A stretch of DNA of 64,000 bases from Hymenobacter properus. GTDB taxonomy: Bacteria > Bacteroidota > Bacteroidia > Cytophagales > Hymenobacteraceae. The stretch's first letter is position 1, and each line of letters starts with the position of its first letter. Made by a program: the position numbers and the translations under genes. Positions 34,701 to 42,377 of this stretch are shown here, piece by piece. Where the stretch lies: positions 372,001 through 436,000 of the forward strand of contig NZ_JADQDP010000002.1 of NCBI RefSeq assembly GCF_015694735.1. Direction: 5' to 3'. The notes beneath the pieces are model-generated. The model made no database searches and had not been told where the DNA came from. It saw only the letters and a list, made by a program, of their open reading frames with translations.

Positions 34701-36960
34701 CACGGGCCTGGTGACCTTCCCGGCCCAAACCAACCAGGCACCTGGTGCAGCCAACGCCATCGTGAACACCATCACGTTTACGTCGCCTTACGTGCCCGAA
34801 ATCACAGCTGCCGCCACGGTAACGCCCACCGACGCCAGCAATGACCAGATTTTCAATAACAACTACGCGGCCACGGTGACCACCCTGGGCGCGCAGACGG
34901 CCGCTGTGGCCGACGTGCAAACGACCATCACGTCCAACCTGGAAACGCAAGCGGCCGGCTCGGCGGTGACGTTCACCGTGACCACGGTGAACGCCAGCAT
35001 CACCACGGCGGCCGCTCAGGTGGCCCAGAAGGTGCTGCTGCCGGCCGGCCTGACCGGCGTGACGATTTCGGGCGGCCCGGCGGGCGCTACGGCCAGCAAC
35101 GCCAATTACGACGCCACGACCGGCGTGGTCACCTTCCCGGTGGTTGCCTCGATGGCAGCCAACACGACCAACACGTACACCATCACGGTGAACGCGCCCG
35201 GCACAGGCCCGCTGCTGGCCACTGCTGCCGTAACCGATAACACCTCCGACCCGAACCTGGCCAACAACATTGCCAGCACCTCAGTGTCGGTAGCAACTCA
35301 GGTGAACGAGCAAATCTCGCTGGCGGGCCCGGCACAAGTGCAGCCCAACACGCCCGTGACCTACACTGTGACGACGCGCAACAACGGCCCCTCGACGGCT
35401 TCGAACGTGAACTACTCGGTGCAGCTGCCGGCCGGCCTGGGCACGGTGACCGCCTCGGGCGGTGGCACCTACGACAACGCCACGGGCATCGTGACCTTCC
35501 CCGCGCTCAGCACCCAAAACACTGGCGCGACGAATCAGGCCCTGAACACTATCACCTTCACCTCGCCCACCTACTCGTACACAGCGGTGGCCAGCGTGAC
35601 GGCTAGCGGCGATATTCTGGCCTCGGACAACACTTCGTCGGTGACCACGCAGGTGAACTACCTGCCCGTGGCCCTGCCCTTGGTGAATACCGGCGTCAAC
35701 TACCGCGTCCCCGAAGGCAACACGGCCGACCAGCTCGCGCTTTCGCCGGTGCAAGGCACCGATACCGACCCCGGCACGGTGGTGAAGTACATCATCACGT
35801 CGCTGCCCACGGCGGCCCCCAGTGGCAACAGCCCCGGGGTGCTGTACTACAACGGCGCAGTGGCCACCGTGGGTACGGTGGTGACGGACGCCACCAAGCT
35901 GACGTTCGACCCCGCTGCCAACTTCGTGGGCAATGCTTTCTTCACCTACCTGGCCGTCGATAACCAAGATGGGCAGTCGCTTCCGGCGCTCTACACCATC
36001 CCGGTGGGCCAGGACAACGCTGCAGTTTACACGGTTATCACCAAGGGTGGCAATGCCAACCAATACCAGAACGGCGACGTGGTGGCCTACGGCATCGACA
36101 CCAACGGTGCCCTCTACAATGCCTCCGGCCTGGTGTACAACGCCAACGGCACCCCGGCCACGGGCACGGTGAACAACGGCATCGTCACCGGTTCCATCAC
36201 GGCTGCCAACACCGCGGCCCTGACGGCGGTGGGCATTGCCTATAACGCCACCACCGGCTTGTTCACGGTAACGGACCGCACCAAGCTGCCCCGCGCCGGC
36301 CAGACCATCCCGGTGACCATCACCACCACCGACCTCTACGGCGGTATCACCACGCAGACCTTCAACCTCGTGCTGGGCGCCAACCCGCTGCCGGTGGAGC
36401 TGACCGACTTCACGGCGACGGCAGTGAAAAACGTGGACGCTGCCTTGGTGTGGCACACGGCTTCGGAGAAGAACAACGACCACTTCGATGTGGAGCGTAG
36501 CTTGAATGGCACCGACTTCGTGAAAATCGCGCAAGTGAAAGGCCAGGGCTCGAGCTCGGTGGCCACGCCCTACGGCCTGACGGACGCTGGTATCGGCCGC
36601 AAGGCCACCGGCTTGGTGTACTACCGCCTCAAGCAGGTCGACACCGACGGCACGGCGACCTACTCGCCGGTGCGCACCGTGGCCTTCACGGGCACCGCCA
36701 CCGCCGAGCCGGCCATCACCCTGTTCCCGAACCCCGCCACCTCGACCACGCAACTCGACCTGACGGCGCTGCCTGCTGGTAGCTACCAGGTGAGCGTGCT
36801 CGACGCCACGGGCCGCATGGTGCTGAGCGTAACGCGCGAAGCCGGCTTGGCCCAGGCATTGGATGTGAACACCATTGCCAGCGGCACCTACATGGTGCTG
36901 GTGCGCGGCGTGAGCAACGGCCAAACCATTAACCTCACCAAGCGCCTTATCAAGGAATAA
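28786..36960 (+). CDS. Giant T9SS-secreted DUF11-repeat protein with glycine-rich insert
   Basis: About 2,724 residues, starting at ATG 28786, which begins a signal peptide (ends near TWAQ); the frame is open slightly further upstream but without signal sequence. Eleven DUF11-like beta-sandwich repeats are recognisable by the pattern D-x-x-T-x-I-x-GP-x4-A-G followed by NNGP, LPAGLTGVT and YDATTGVVTFP. Repeats 3 to 11 start near 32161, 32539, 32926, 33331, 33739, 34135, 34513, 34912 and 35302, a spacing of about 375-407 bases. A glycine-rich domain of about 500 residues (30650-32160) interrupts repeats 2 and 3. Cadherin-like segments flank repeat 1 and follow repeat 11. The end carries the NNDHFDVERS module and a type A sorting domain (LFPNPATSTTQLDLTA). 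It is likely a surface adhesin. Confidence 0.9.
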   Translation: MKINIPIRALLLAWVSLISIETWAQTCNQTTTFNYATAAPGSRKAASDVVGGTTLTTSGYTSTVTGTNTNLFSVGADAVLGTGNYLVWKQNNVGVTGANVATVTYTFSRPLSNFTIRLTDIDQDVQPTSATPADFIDRVTFDGYDAATGGNLVTLTTANVTVGTNNTNRFVGSGSGLTAATTPQFKTNAVTGIAASAADRASDVTVRFPSPIQRLVLTYENIAPANTTADRTQTTGIVDLAWCAQSDIQTTISGPTSASFNSTATYSVTTQNLSGDVANGVVPTLTLVPNLPLASLTLPAGATYTASTGVVTFATINNLATGAANAVTNSVSFVMPNQTVTGKAASSASPNDGTVANNNGTATAANITTTVAANTPPVANNVTNSPVLPNSSPATAIAPLSATDANGNGSIVSYTLVTVPNPTTQGTLYVNGGPARAGQVLTPTQISQLSFAPVGTYVNASSPTFTYLATDDQGAASNTANYIIPTSAGSADVVTTISGPTAAAAGQTVAYQAISQNNGPNYAQAVVATIQLPAGTTGVNVTNGSYNPSTGLVTFDAVGIASGASVVNSVSFVAPTPTSGSVNVTGKAASTSSTADPAAANNNGTAAAANVTTTVGAASTAATPGPCPTTPSTATTPTAAIGNQYYAVSNQTTTAGTTTVITLPSLNQGYGGSTAAINSGDLLLIVQMQGADIDATNTVSYGNGVPSAPVNGNLSNNNFTAGRYEYAIASSYNAPKNNQDGSVTLSTALRNAYSNADATAATGQRRFQIIKVASYQSLTLSGNLSLQTSAGGQVWNGRVGGVIALDVLGTLNFNGFNIDASGAGFRGGAGIEQAGDATASGTDYRNLASKTVHGAKGEGMAGTPRFTNNGGATTAATDNVAEGYPSGSNGRGGPGNAGGGGTDANPAANDQNTGGGGGANGGQGGRGGNSWNSNQPVGGEPGAAFAVASTNRLVMGGGGGAGTTNNGTGDNANGFASSGAAGGGLVLIRTGSVSGAGSVLANGANANNSVLNDGSGGGGAGGSVLLTANNTLGLPNIILQANGGNGGTNTPGADPHGPGGGGGGGFVYTNGPASSASSANGGANGLTLATSGTTAYGAQPGLAGVVNKNIGNVITNTTAGINCTFDLISDLTGPTTAAVGSTVNLNVDFYNNGGTAASNVVRTVTLKVPVATVITATGGTVGAYNVAAGTYTVTYPTLTTMAGGTITSFGISYVVAAGTTSAVANSNITPAADAVPANNTDQLTTTISTNADVATTLSGPTSLYAGQPSGTYTATFTNNGPATAVQVTQKVTLPTGVTNVVLPTGATLAGNVIDFGTAATLASGATNMFTFSYTASTTPTASTPATAANTLTSNTTTTSGQGGITANDAASLALTVVGTADVQAAITASNATATAGGTGANQGQFNVTFRNTGAVAAADPSLIVELVPNLTNVTIGAITGYTAAYDATTGLVTYTPTAAGTTLAAGTTLATSAIKFDVPATGPVTATANISTSTNEGGQTANNSASASINVTPQFDVQTRIVGPTSVPANGTVTYDVTTFNATSTQTTGSISPALNVVQTVQLPTNLTNVFVTNGGTYDKSSGLVTFPALPSLAPGASVNNVISYSPTAAATAFAVTATATPNTTAAGDLNTANNSAVVNLTVNAATAASANLYTTITVPSNAVTAGSTVTFTVASGNAGPGAATNVTQTVSLPAGLSGVTVSGGPAGATASNANYNATTGVVTLPTISGAVTSGSAYTYTITATAPGGGTITAMSTIGSDTSDPMPSNNLSNVDVTVSPTTNDLATTITGPASVLAGQAVTYTVTTLNNGPLTATPTQTVSIPAGLTASQVTFGGPDAAGATYDATTGLVTFPQVANLAPGTRRENTVTYLAPNVPTLTNVASVTGYRIDSAPANNAATASTTVIPNSDFTVAINGPATTVAAGNLVTYTVTTTNNGPSASNGQTTTVQLPAGLTGLTSVAVSGGGTYNNATGLVTFPAQTNQAPGAANAIVNTITFTSPYVPEITAAATVTPTDASNDQIFNNNYAATVTTLGAQTAAVADVQTTITSNLETQAAGSAVTFTVTTVNASITTAAAQVAQKVLLPAGLTGVTISGGPAGATASNANYDATTGVVTFPVVASMAANTTNTYTITVNAPGTGPLLATAAVTDNTSDPNLANNIASTSVSVATQVNEQISLAGPAQVQPNTPVTYTVTTRNNGPSTASNVNYSVQLPAGLGTVTASGGGTYDNATGIVTFPALSTQNTGATNQALNTITFTSPTYSYTAVASVTASGDILASDNTSSVTTQVNYLPVALPLVNTGVNYRVPEGNTADQLALSPVQGTDTDPGTVVKYIITSLPTAAPSGNSPGVLYYNGAVATVGTVVTDATKLTFDPAANFVGNAFFTYLAVDNQDGQSLPALYTIPVGQDNAAVYTVITKGGNANQYQNGDVVAYGIDTNGALYNASGLVYNANGTPATGTVNNGIVTGSITAANTAALTAVGIAYNATTGLFTVTDRTKLPRAGQTIPVTITTTDLYGGITTQTFNLVLGANPLPVELTDFTATAVKNVDAALVWHTASEKNNDHFDVERSLNGTDFVKIAQVKGQGSSSVATPYGLTDAGIGRKATGLVYYRLKQVDTDGTATYSPVRTVAFTGTATAEPAITLFPNPATSTTQLDLTALPAGSYQVSVLDATGRMVLSVTREAGLAQALDVNTIASGTYMVLVRGVSNGQTINLTKRLIKE
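30650..32160 (+). other. Glycine-rich insert domain within the giant protein gene
   Basis: A coding segment separating DUF11 repeats 2 and 3. It begins with a non-repetitive part (NQYYAVSNQTTTAGTTTVI, LLLIVQMQGADIDATN) and becomes Gly/Asn/Ala-rich (GGGGTDANPAANDQ, GGQGGRGGNSW, GPGGGGGGGFVYTNG). The spacing of small residues suggests a beta-helix or Gly-loop-rich adhesive fold; the DNA is extremely GGC/GGN-rich. Confidence 0.7.
32161..35690 (+). repeat. Tandem DUF11-like coding repeats, nine units of about 390 bp
   Basis: Nine consecutive repeat units within the giant gene, with the most similar pair being the units at 33739 and 34912, which share LPAGL(S/T)GVT(V/I)SGGPAGATASNANY. Such similarity could permit recombination and length change. 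Confidence 0.75.
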
Positions 36961-36991
36961 GGCCGCTTCCGGCCTAGCCGGCGATTTGACT

Positions 36992-37025
36992 AAAAAGCCC
37001 TCCCCACGCTGGGGAGGGCTTTTTT
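36992..37025. terminator. Terminator, 15-bp perfect stem
   Basis: AAAAAGCCCTCCCCA pairs perfectly with TGGGGAGGGCTTTTT around CGC, with T residues after it. Confidence 0.92.
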
Positions 37026-37085
37026 GCTTTTATCACAACCCCAGCGCCGTGGGGGCAGTTACAGCAACCGACGTTTCTTCTACTT

Positions 37086-38006
37086 ATGCAATACGATGTT
37101 TTGATAGTGGGTGCGGGCAGCGCCGGGCTTTCGGCGGCCCTCACGTTGGGCCGCTGCCTGCGCCGGGTGCTGCTGGCCGACGGTGGCCGCCCCCGCAATG
37201 AATGCTCGCCGGGCGTGCACGGTTTTCTCACCCGCGACGGCGTGGCCCCCGACGAGTTGCTGCGCCTGGGCCACGAGCAGCTGCGCCCCTACGAAACGGT
37301 AGAAGTACAGTGCCTGCGCATCGAGAGCATCACCCGGCAGGATGGCGGCTTCCGGGCCACCGGCCGGGGCACCGCCGACGACGCGCCGTTTGAGTGCAAC
37401 GCCCGGCGCGTGCTGCTGGCCACGGGCGTGTCCGACGTATTGCCGCCGCTGCCGGGCTTTCGGGAATTGTGGGGGAGGGGCGTGCTGCATTGCCCGTACT
37501 GCCACGGTTGGGAGGTGCGCAACCAACCCTTGGCCGTGTTCGGGCAGGGCCGTACCGTGACGGGCCTGGCCCTGCTGGTGAGCCGCTGGAGTTCCGACAT
37601 TGTGGTGGTTACTAACGGCCCGGGTCACCTCACGCCCAACGCCCGCCGCCGCCTGCGCCGCCAGCACATTCGCGTGCACGACGCGCCCATTGCCCGGCTC
37701 ATTGGCTCGCCGGCGCGCGACTTGAAGTGCATCGAGTTCGAAGACGGTAGCCAGCTGGAGCGAGCCGCCCTGTTTCTGCACGCGCCGCAGTTGCAACGCA
37801 GCGCTTTGGCCACCGACATGGGGGCTCGCCTCACCAGCAAGGGTGCCGTGTGGGTGGATAGTGGAATGCAGACGTCCATTCCGCGCCTCTACGCCGCCGG
37901 CGACACCACACCCGGCGCCCAGCAAGCCCTCATTGCCGCGGCGGAGGGCAACCGCGCCGCCATCCTTATCAATGAAGGTCTGACGCGGGAGGAGTGCCCA
38001 AAGTAA
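37086..38006 (+). CDS. NAD(P)/FAD-dependent oxidoreductase, thioredoxin reductase-like
   Basis: A 306-residue flavoprotein. The FAD Rossmann motif GAGSAG is at residues 9-14, the second FAD motif is YAAGDTTPG near the C-terminus, and a redox CPYC pair (C136, C139) sits in HCPYCHGWEV as in thioredoxin reductase-like ferredoxin/flavin oxidoreductases of this size. The NADPH site (VFGQGRTVTGLALLVSRW) is present but lacks a textbook GxGxxA. No thioredoxin gene is adjacent. It could reduce a thioredoxin-like protein or detoxify a metabolite. It converges with an ECF sigma factor gene. Confidence 0.87.
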   Translation: MQYDVLIVGAGSAGLSAALTLGRCLRRVLLADGGRPRNECSPGVHGFLTRDGVAPDELLRLGHEQLRPYETVEVQCLRIESITRQDGGFRATGRGTADDAPFECNARRVLLATGVSDVLPPLPGFRELWGRGVLHCPYCHGWEVRNQPLAVFGQGRTVTGLALLVSRWSSDIVVVTNGPGHLTPNARRRLRRQHIRVHDAPIARLIGSPARDLKCIEFEDGSQLERAALFLHAPQLQRSALATDMGARLTSKGAVWVDSGMQTSIPRLYAAGDTTPGAQQALIAAAEGNRAAILINEGLTREECPK

Positions 38007-38020
38007 GGAGGGGATGAGCC

Positions 38021-38065
38021 TATAATACTGCCATTCTTCGCGCAGCGAAAGGAAACAGTATTATA
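38021..38065. terminator. Bidirectional terminator between convergent genes
   Basis: TATAATACTG (38021-38030) is the exact reverse complement of CAGTATTATA (38056-38065); inner bases TTCTTCGC and GCGAAAGGA extend the stem imperfectly. It lies between the flavoprotein and sigma factor stops. Confidence 0.6.
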
Positions 38066-38069
38066 AACG

Positions 38070-38624
38070 CTACTTCGCCATATTGCCCAATACCAGCAGG
38101 GCGGCGCGGGCGCGGGTTTTCACCGTGGCCAGCGGAATACCGAGTTGCTCAGCAGCTTCCACCTGCGTGCAGCCGCCGAAGTAGAGCAGGTCGATAACCT
38201 CGCGCTGCCGGGGCTTGAGGCGCAGCACCAACTCGCGCAAGCCAATGTGCTCGGGATTGAACGAAGCGGGGGCCGAGGCCTGCTGCGCGCCGCCCACTTC
38301 CAACGACTTGTTGGCGCTGTGGAAGCGGTGCCGCGGGCTACGCATCGCATCAATGGCCTGATTGCAGCACACGCGCACCATCCAAGTGAAAAGGCGGCCC
38401 CGGGCGGGGTCGTAGCGGGCAATGCTGAGCCACACTTTCAGCAGGCCCTCCTGCAACACGTCCTGCGCCAGGTCTTCATGCCGCACCAGGCGGATAATGA
38501 CTGTGAGCAGGTTGCGGGAATAATGGTCATGCAGGAGTCGGAGAGCCTGTTCGTCACGGGCAAGGAGGCGCTGCACCAGCGCGTCTTCGTCCGCTGCCGA
38601 CAGCAGCGCCTGAGTTGATTTCAT
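38070..38624 (-). CDS. ECF RNA polymerase sigma factor
   Basis: A 184-residue sigma-70 family factor with only regions 2 and 4, which defines the extracytoplasmic function group. Region 2 includes HDHYSRNLLTVIIRLVRHED, DVLQEGLLKVWLSI and FTWMVRVCCNQAIDAMR (DNA-melting and -10 recognition). Region 4 contains LKPRQREVIDLLYFGGCTQVEAAEQLGIPLATVKTRAR as two short stretches, the helix-turn-helix for -35 contact. The start MKSTQALL at 38624 matches the family. Usually an anti-sigma factor gene lies next to it, but the flanking genes here are a flavoprotein and a hydrolase, so its control partner is not evident. Regulon unknown. Confidence 0.93.
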   Translation of the reverse strand: MKSTQALLSAADEDALVQRLLARDEQALRLLHDHYSRNLLTVIIRLVRHEDLAQDVLQEGLLKVWLSIARYDPARGRLFTWMVRVCCNQAIDAMRSPRHRFHSANKSLEVGGAQQASAPASFNPEHIGLRELVLRLKPRQREVIDLLYFGGCTQVEAAEQLGIPLATVKTRARAALLVLGNMAK

Positions 38625-39069
38625 GGAAAGAGTGTAACTGGCGCTGGCCGGTGGGCGGCGAGGGGCAGAGCTTGCAATAAAAGAACGGAGGATGGGGCTA
38701 GTACGAGTTTATTGCAGATAGAGGCTATGTATAAGTACGTAATCTAGAAGTTAATGAAGCGACCCGAAGACGGGCTATGGCGTTGATATCGGGTAATTGA
38801 AGCGCACTTACGAGCCGGAAAGGGGCTGCGGTTTGCATTACTGGCGAAAAAAGTTGACTACTGCGCCTGAAATGCTGATGCACAACCCGATGCTGACCGA
38901 TGCCAACGGCGCGCACCGAAGCAGATAATAGTTATTGCTACGCTTCCATCCGCCGGAAGAAAATGGGATGGTGAAGGCAAATTTTCGCCCGGAGGCAAAA
39001 CAAGTAGGGAAGCAGACGGCTTTTTCAGGCCGGCTGCGTACAGTAGCGCTTACGCCCCACTTTGCTGCT
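38625..39069. other. Divergent intergenic region with no recognised gene
   Basis: About 445 bases between the sigma factor and the hydrolase starts. Short open frames occur on both strands but none has a family match or convincing start. Control elements for both genes must lie here; no clear consensus box was found. Confidence 0.4.
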
Positions 39070-39783
39070 ATGTCCCACACCATTATCGCGTTGCACTGCT
39101 GGGCCAGCTCGGGCCGTGAGTACGACTTGCTGCGTCAGTTGCTGCCTGCGCCTGCAGCCCTACTCGCACCCGACCTCCCCGGTTTTGGCGGACAAGCGGT
39201 GCCGGCAGGGTACGATTACTCGGTGCGGGCCTATGCCGACTGGATAGCCGCTTTTATCGCGCAGCACCACGTGGCCGATTTCACCCTCATTGGCCACAGC
39301 ATGAGCGGCAAAATGGCGCTGGCGCTGGCCGCCCGGCAGCCGGCGGGCCTGCGCCGCCTGGTACTACTGTCGCCCTCGCCGCCCGCCGGCGAGCCCATGA
39401 CCGACGAGGACCGCGCCGCTTCCGTGGCCGCCCACGGCAAACTGGAAGAGGCCGAAAAAACCTTCCGCAAAATCACCCGCCGTCCCATCGCGCCCGAAAT
39501 CCGCGCCCGCGTCATCGCCGACAACCTGCGCACCACCCAGGCCGCTTGGACGCATTGGCTGCTCGAAGGCGCGCGCGAAGACATCACCGCCCTGATGCCG
39601 CGCGTGCAAGTGCCCTGCCACCTGCTGGTGGGCGAAGGCGATACCGCCATTACGCCCGAAAGCCAACGGCACCTCACGCTGCCGCTGTTGCCGGCTGGCA
39701 CGCCCTTCCGCGTGGTGCCCGGTGCCGGCCACCTGCTGCCGCTGGAAGCGCCAGACGAGGTGATGGAGGCGGTGCGGAGGTAG
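39070..39783 (+). CDS. Alpha/beta-fold hydrolase
   Basis: A 237-residue cytoplasmic hydrolase. The nucleophile elbow is GHSMSG (within FTLIGHSMSGKMALALA), the N-terminal oxyanion region LHCWASSGREYD and the catalytic triad ends at the C-terminal H in VPGAGHLLPLEAPDE, with an acidic residue in LLVGEGDTAITPES. ATG at 39070 begins the canonical beta strand (MSHTIIALHCWAS), whereas the open frame upstream encodes a basic, non-family stretch. Substrate unknown; possible esterase or epoxide-hydrolase-like activity. Its end is 18 bases from a palindromic element. Confidence 0.88.
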   Translation: MSHTIIALHCWASSGREYDLLRQLLPAPAALLAPDLPGFGGQAVPAGYDYSVRAYADWIAAFIAQHHVADFTLIGHSMSGKMALALAARQPAGLRRLVLLSPSPPAGEPMTDEDRAASVAAHGKLEEAEKTFRKITRRPIAPEIRARVIADNLRTTQAAWTHWLLEGAREDITALMPRVQVPCHLLVGEGDTAITPESQRHLTLPLLPAGTPFRVVPGAGHLLPLEAPDEVMEAVRR

Positions 39784-39801
39784 CTTGAGTATTACGAAAA
39801 C

Positions 39802-39885
39802 CTGTCATCCTGAGCGCAGCGAAGGACCTTACCACGTCAGAATATTCTAGCGTGATAAGGTCCTTCGCTGCGCTCAGGATGACAG
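39802..39885. repeat. Palindromic intergenic element, copy 3
   Basis: Left arm CTGTCATCCTGAGCGCAGCG with GAAGGACCTTA and a matching right arm; one mismatch, and the centre (CACGTCAGAA-TAT-TTCTAGCGTG) continues the palindrome. It fills the gap between the convergent hydrolase and patatin genes (18 and 21 bases from their stops). Confidence 0.9.
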
Positions 39886-39906
39886 AGTCGCTTGGTAGTT
39901 AGATTC

Positions 39907-42216
39907 CTACTCCAGCGCGCGGCTGCGGAACAGCAGGAAGCCCAGATGCCCGTACACACCGAACCGCTCGGCTGGGTCGTCGTAGAAACGGGCGTGCACG
40001 GCCAGCGGGCCCACCGGCGTCTGGAAAATCAGGCCCGTGCTGGCCGTCAGGCGGGGTCGGTCGAGGCCGGACTGGCGCACGGCCACCTGCTGTTCGCCCT
40101 GCTTCAGGGGCTGGGCGTTCACGTGCACGTACACTTCGGAGCGCCATTCCAGCTTTTTCAGGAAGGGCTGAGTGTAGCGCAGGCCCACCGCGCCGTAGCG
40201 CGCCGAGCGGTAGCTGTCCAGAAACAGCGTGCGCGTATCGGGCAGCGGGGCAAAAACCGGCGCCGTGGTTTGCGAAGAGCGGTAGTTCGAGAACGTGCCC
40301 TGCGAGCTGGCCATCAACTCGGCGAAATAGCCCCAGGCGTGGCGGTCGCCCTTCAACACAAAATACCGCTCCACCGTGGCCCGAAACTGCAGCCACTCGT
40401 GGTGGGTGGAGCTGCCCGGCTGCTGGCCCGTGGAGCCGGGCGTGTAGTCGGCTTCGCCCGTCACGCCGCGCAGCGTGTACACGTAGCGGTGGCCGCTGGT
40501 GGCGTACTGCTTGCGGTTGAGAGTGTTGCGGGCCAGGCGTAGCGCCGCCGTGGCCCCCCGAAACACCGTGGCATCAAGTACATCGGCCGAGTTGATTTCC
40601 TTAGAGTTGGTGTATTCGTCCTTGGTCACGAAGGTGGCCAGGTCGAGCAGCAGGCGGCTGCGGTAGGTGGGACTAATGCCGAACTGCCCGCCCAGCTTGG
40701 TGTCCTGCTGCCGCACCTGGGTGCTCAGCACGTCGCGGCCCAGCAGCCCGCCGGTGTTTTGGTAATCCCACTGGTTATAGGTGACTTCGGGCTCAATAAA
40801 GTAGGAATACTTGGCCGGCACGCTGATGCGGAACGAGCCGTGCGCGCCATTGTAGAAGCGGCCCAGGCTCACGTCGGCCGAGGCCGTGTAGAGCAGCCGG
40901 CGCAGGTAGCGGTATTCGAGCCCGAAGTACAGGTTGTCGATGGGCCGGTTGGAAAGCACGAAGCCCAGCTCCGTGCTCACGTTGTTGTTGCGCTGGGCAT
41001 CCACGCTGAAGACGTAGCCCTGCCGTGCTGCGTCGTAGCGAATGCGCGGGTAGATGTTCTTGAAATAGTCGTCCGACGCCAGGCGGTAGTAGCCTTCCTC
41101 TAAGTCGTCGAGCGTGTATTCGCGGCCGGTCTTCCGGAAAAACCGCGCCGCATACTCGTTCTGGTCGGGCCGCAGGCCGTTCACTTTCACGTCGATGAAG
41201 CGGGGCTTGGGGGCCAGCGCCTGGAAGGCCAGCCGGCGCTTCTGGAGCTCGGTCGAGTCGACGCGGCGGCCGATGCGGGCCTTTATTTTTTCCATGTTGC
41301 GCAGGGCGGCCGTGTCGCCTTCGGCAATAAAGTCCTTCACCCGGTCGAAGTCGCCCACGCCCATGCCGTCGAGGTCAGGCTGAATGTAGATGCCGTTTTT
41401 GCCCACGCTGCCCGTGTCGGCCACGCTCGTGCCCAGAAAGGCCACCGTGCTGGCCAGCAGCTGGTCGTCGTTTTTGGGGTATTTCTTGAAGGCCACGTCG
41501 CCCACGTTCACCCCAATGATGATGTCCGGGGCGAAGGTTTTCTTCATTGTATTCGTGGGGAAGTTATCGTACACCGCCCCATCGTAGTAGTACTTGCCGT
41601 CGAGGTTGCGGATGGGCCGGAACGCCAGCGGGAAGGCCATCGAGTTGCGAATGGCGTCAGACAACGAGCCCGACTTCTGCTCCACCACCTGCCGCGTAAA
41701 CACCTCCGAGGCCATGCAGCGGAAGGGCACAAACAGCTTGTCGAAATTGTAGCCGCTGCTGGCCGAGGCCGGCGCCAGCATGCGGGTCAGGGCCAGGTTC
41801 AGGTTCAGGTCGTTCACCAGGTTGGTGCTCACCCGCGCCTTGAAGGTCGAGTCGATGGCAATGCCGAGCCGCAGGGCCGAGGGCGAAGGTTCGGCCGTGA
41901 GGAAATTGAATGTCTTGCTTTCCAGTGGCTTGCCCGATGTCCAACGCTGAAACTCGGGCGTGAGCACAATCTGCTCAATTTCCTCCGGCGAGTAGCCGGC
42001 CGCGTACATGCCGCCCACCACGGCGCCCATGCTCGTGCCCACGATGTAGTCGATGGGAATGTGGTTTTTCTCCAGCTGCTTGAGCACGCCAATGTGGGCC
42101 AGGCCTTTGGCCCCACCGCCGCTGAGCACCACACCCACCTTCTGGGCCTGGGCCGAAAACCTAAAAACACCTGCCAGCAGCAGCGCCAGCAGCATCCGGG
42201 AGCAAAATTGAGCCAT
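39907..42216 (-). CDS. Patatin-like phospholipase with POTRA and outer-membrane barrel (PlpD-like)
   Basis: A 769-residue protein combining a secreted patatin domain and an Omp85-like barrel, the arrangement of type Vd secretion (PlpD). After a signal peptide (FSAQAQ) the patatin has the oxyanion loop GGGAKG (33-38), the nucleophile S62 in GTSMG and the DG dyad aspartate D212 in YDGAVYDNFP. A POTRA-like segment (about 335-410) precedes the barrel, which ends FLLFRSRALE. In PlpD the patatin moves to the surface. An alternative start at M8 would give a shorter signal. The gene converges with the hydrolase at the palindromic element. Confidence 0.9.
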   Translation of the reverse strand: MAQFCSRMLLALLLAGVFRFSAQAQKVGVVLSGGGAKGLAHIGVLKQLEKNHIPIDYIVGTSMGAVVGGMYAAGYSPEEIEQIVLTPEFQRWTSGKPLESKTFNFLTAEPSPSALRLGIAIDSTFKARVSTNLVNDLNLNLALTRMLAPASASSGYNFDKLFVPFRCMASEVFTRQVVEQKSGSLSDAIRNSMAFPLAFRPIRNLDGKYYYDGAVYDNFPTNTMKKTFAPDIIIGVNVGDVAFKKYPKNDDQLLASTVAFLGTSVADTGSVGKNGIYIQPDLDGMGVGDFDRVKDFIAEGDTAALRNMEKIKARIGRRVDSTELQKRRLAFQALAPKPRFIDVKVNGLRPDQNEYAARFFRKTGREYTLDDLEEGYYRLASDDYFKNIYPRIRYDAARQGYVFSVDAQRNNNVSTELGFVLSNRPIDNLYFGLEYRYLRRLLYTASADVSLGRFYNGAHGSFRISVPAKYSYFIEPEVTYNQWDYQNTGGLLGRDVLSTQVRQQDTKLGGQFGISPTYRSRLLLDLATFVTKDEYTNSKEINSADVLDATVFRGATAALRLARNTLNRKQYATSGHRYVYTLRGVTGEADYTPGSTGQQPGSSTHHEWLQFRATVERYFVLKGDRHAWGYFAELMASSQGTFSNYRSSQTTAPVFAPLPDTRTLFLDSYRSARYGAVGLRYTQPFLKKLEWRSEVYVHVNAQPLKQGEQQVAVRQSGLDRPRLTASTGLIFQTPVGPLAVHARFYDDPAERFGVYGHLGFLLFRSRALE

Positions 42217-42377
42217 AAAATGCAGAAAAGCGCGCGGCCCAGAGCCGCGCCGCTGCGGCTGGTACGCCGGGCCGGCCCGCTAGGTTTTTGCCGGCCGTAG
42301 CCAAGCAACAGCTTGCTGATTGGCAGCGCAATGGCACGGGTAGTGAGGCGTCGACGCGGGGCCGCACATTTATTTCT

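Noticed and set aside
32161-35690. The regular 390-bp repeats as a mobile or satellite DNA array
   Set aside because: They are in-frame coding repeats of DUF11-like domains within one protein.
31642-36924. Long antisense frames (449 and 547 codons) within the giant DUF11 gene
   Set aside because: They arise from repetitive GC-rich coding sequence; composition is Gly/Arg/Val/His-rich without domains.
38797-38929. Short plus-strand frame (about 43 codons) in the divergent region near the ECF sigma factor
   Set aside because: No ATG start, no recognisable family and no conservation evidence; considered chance.
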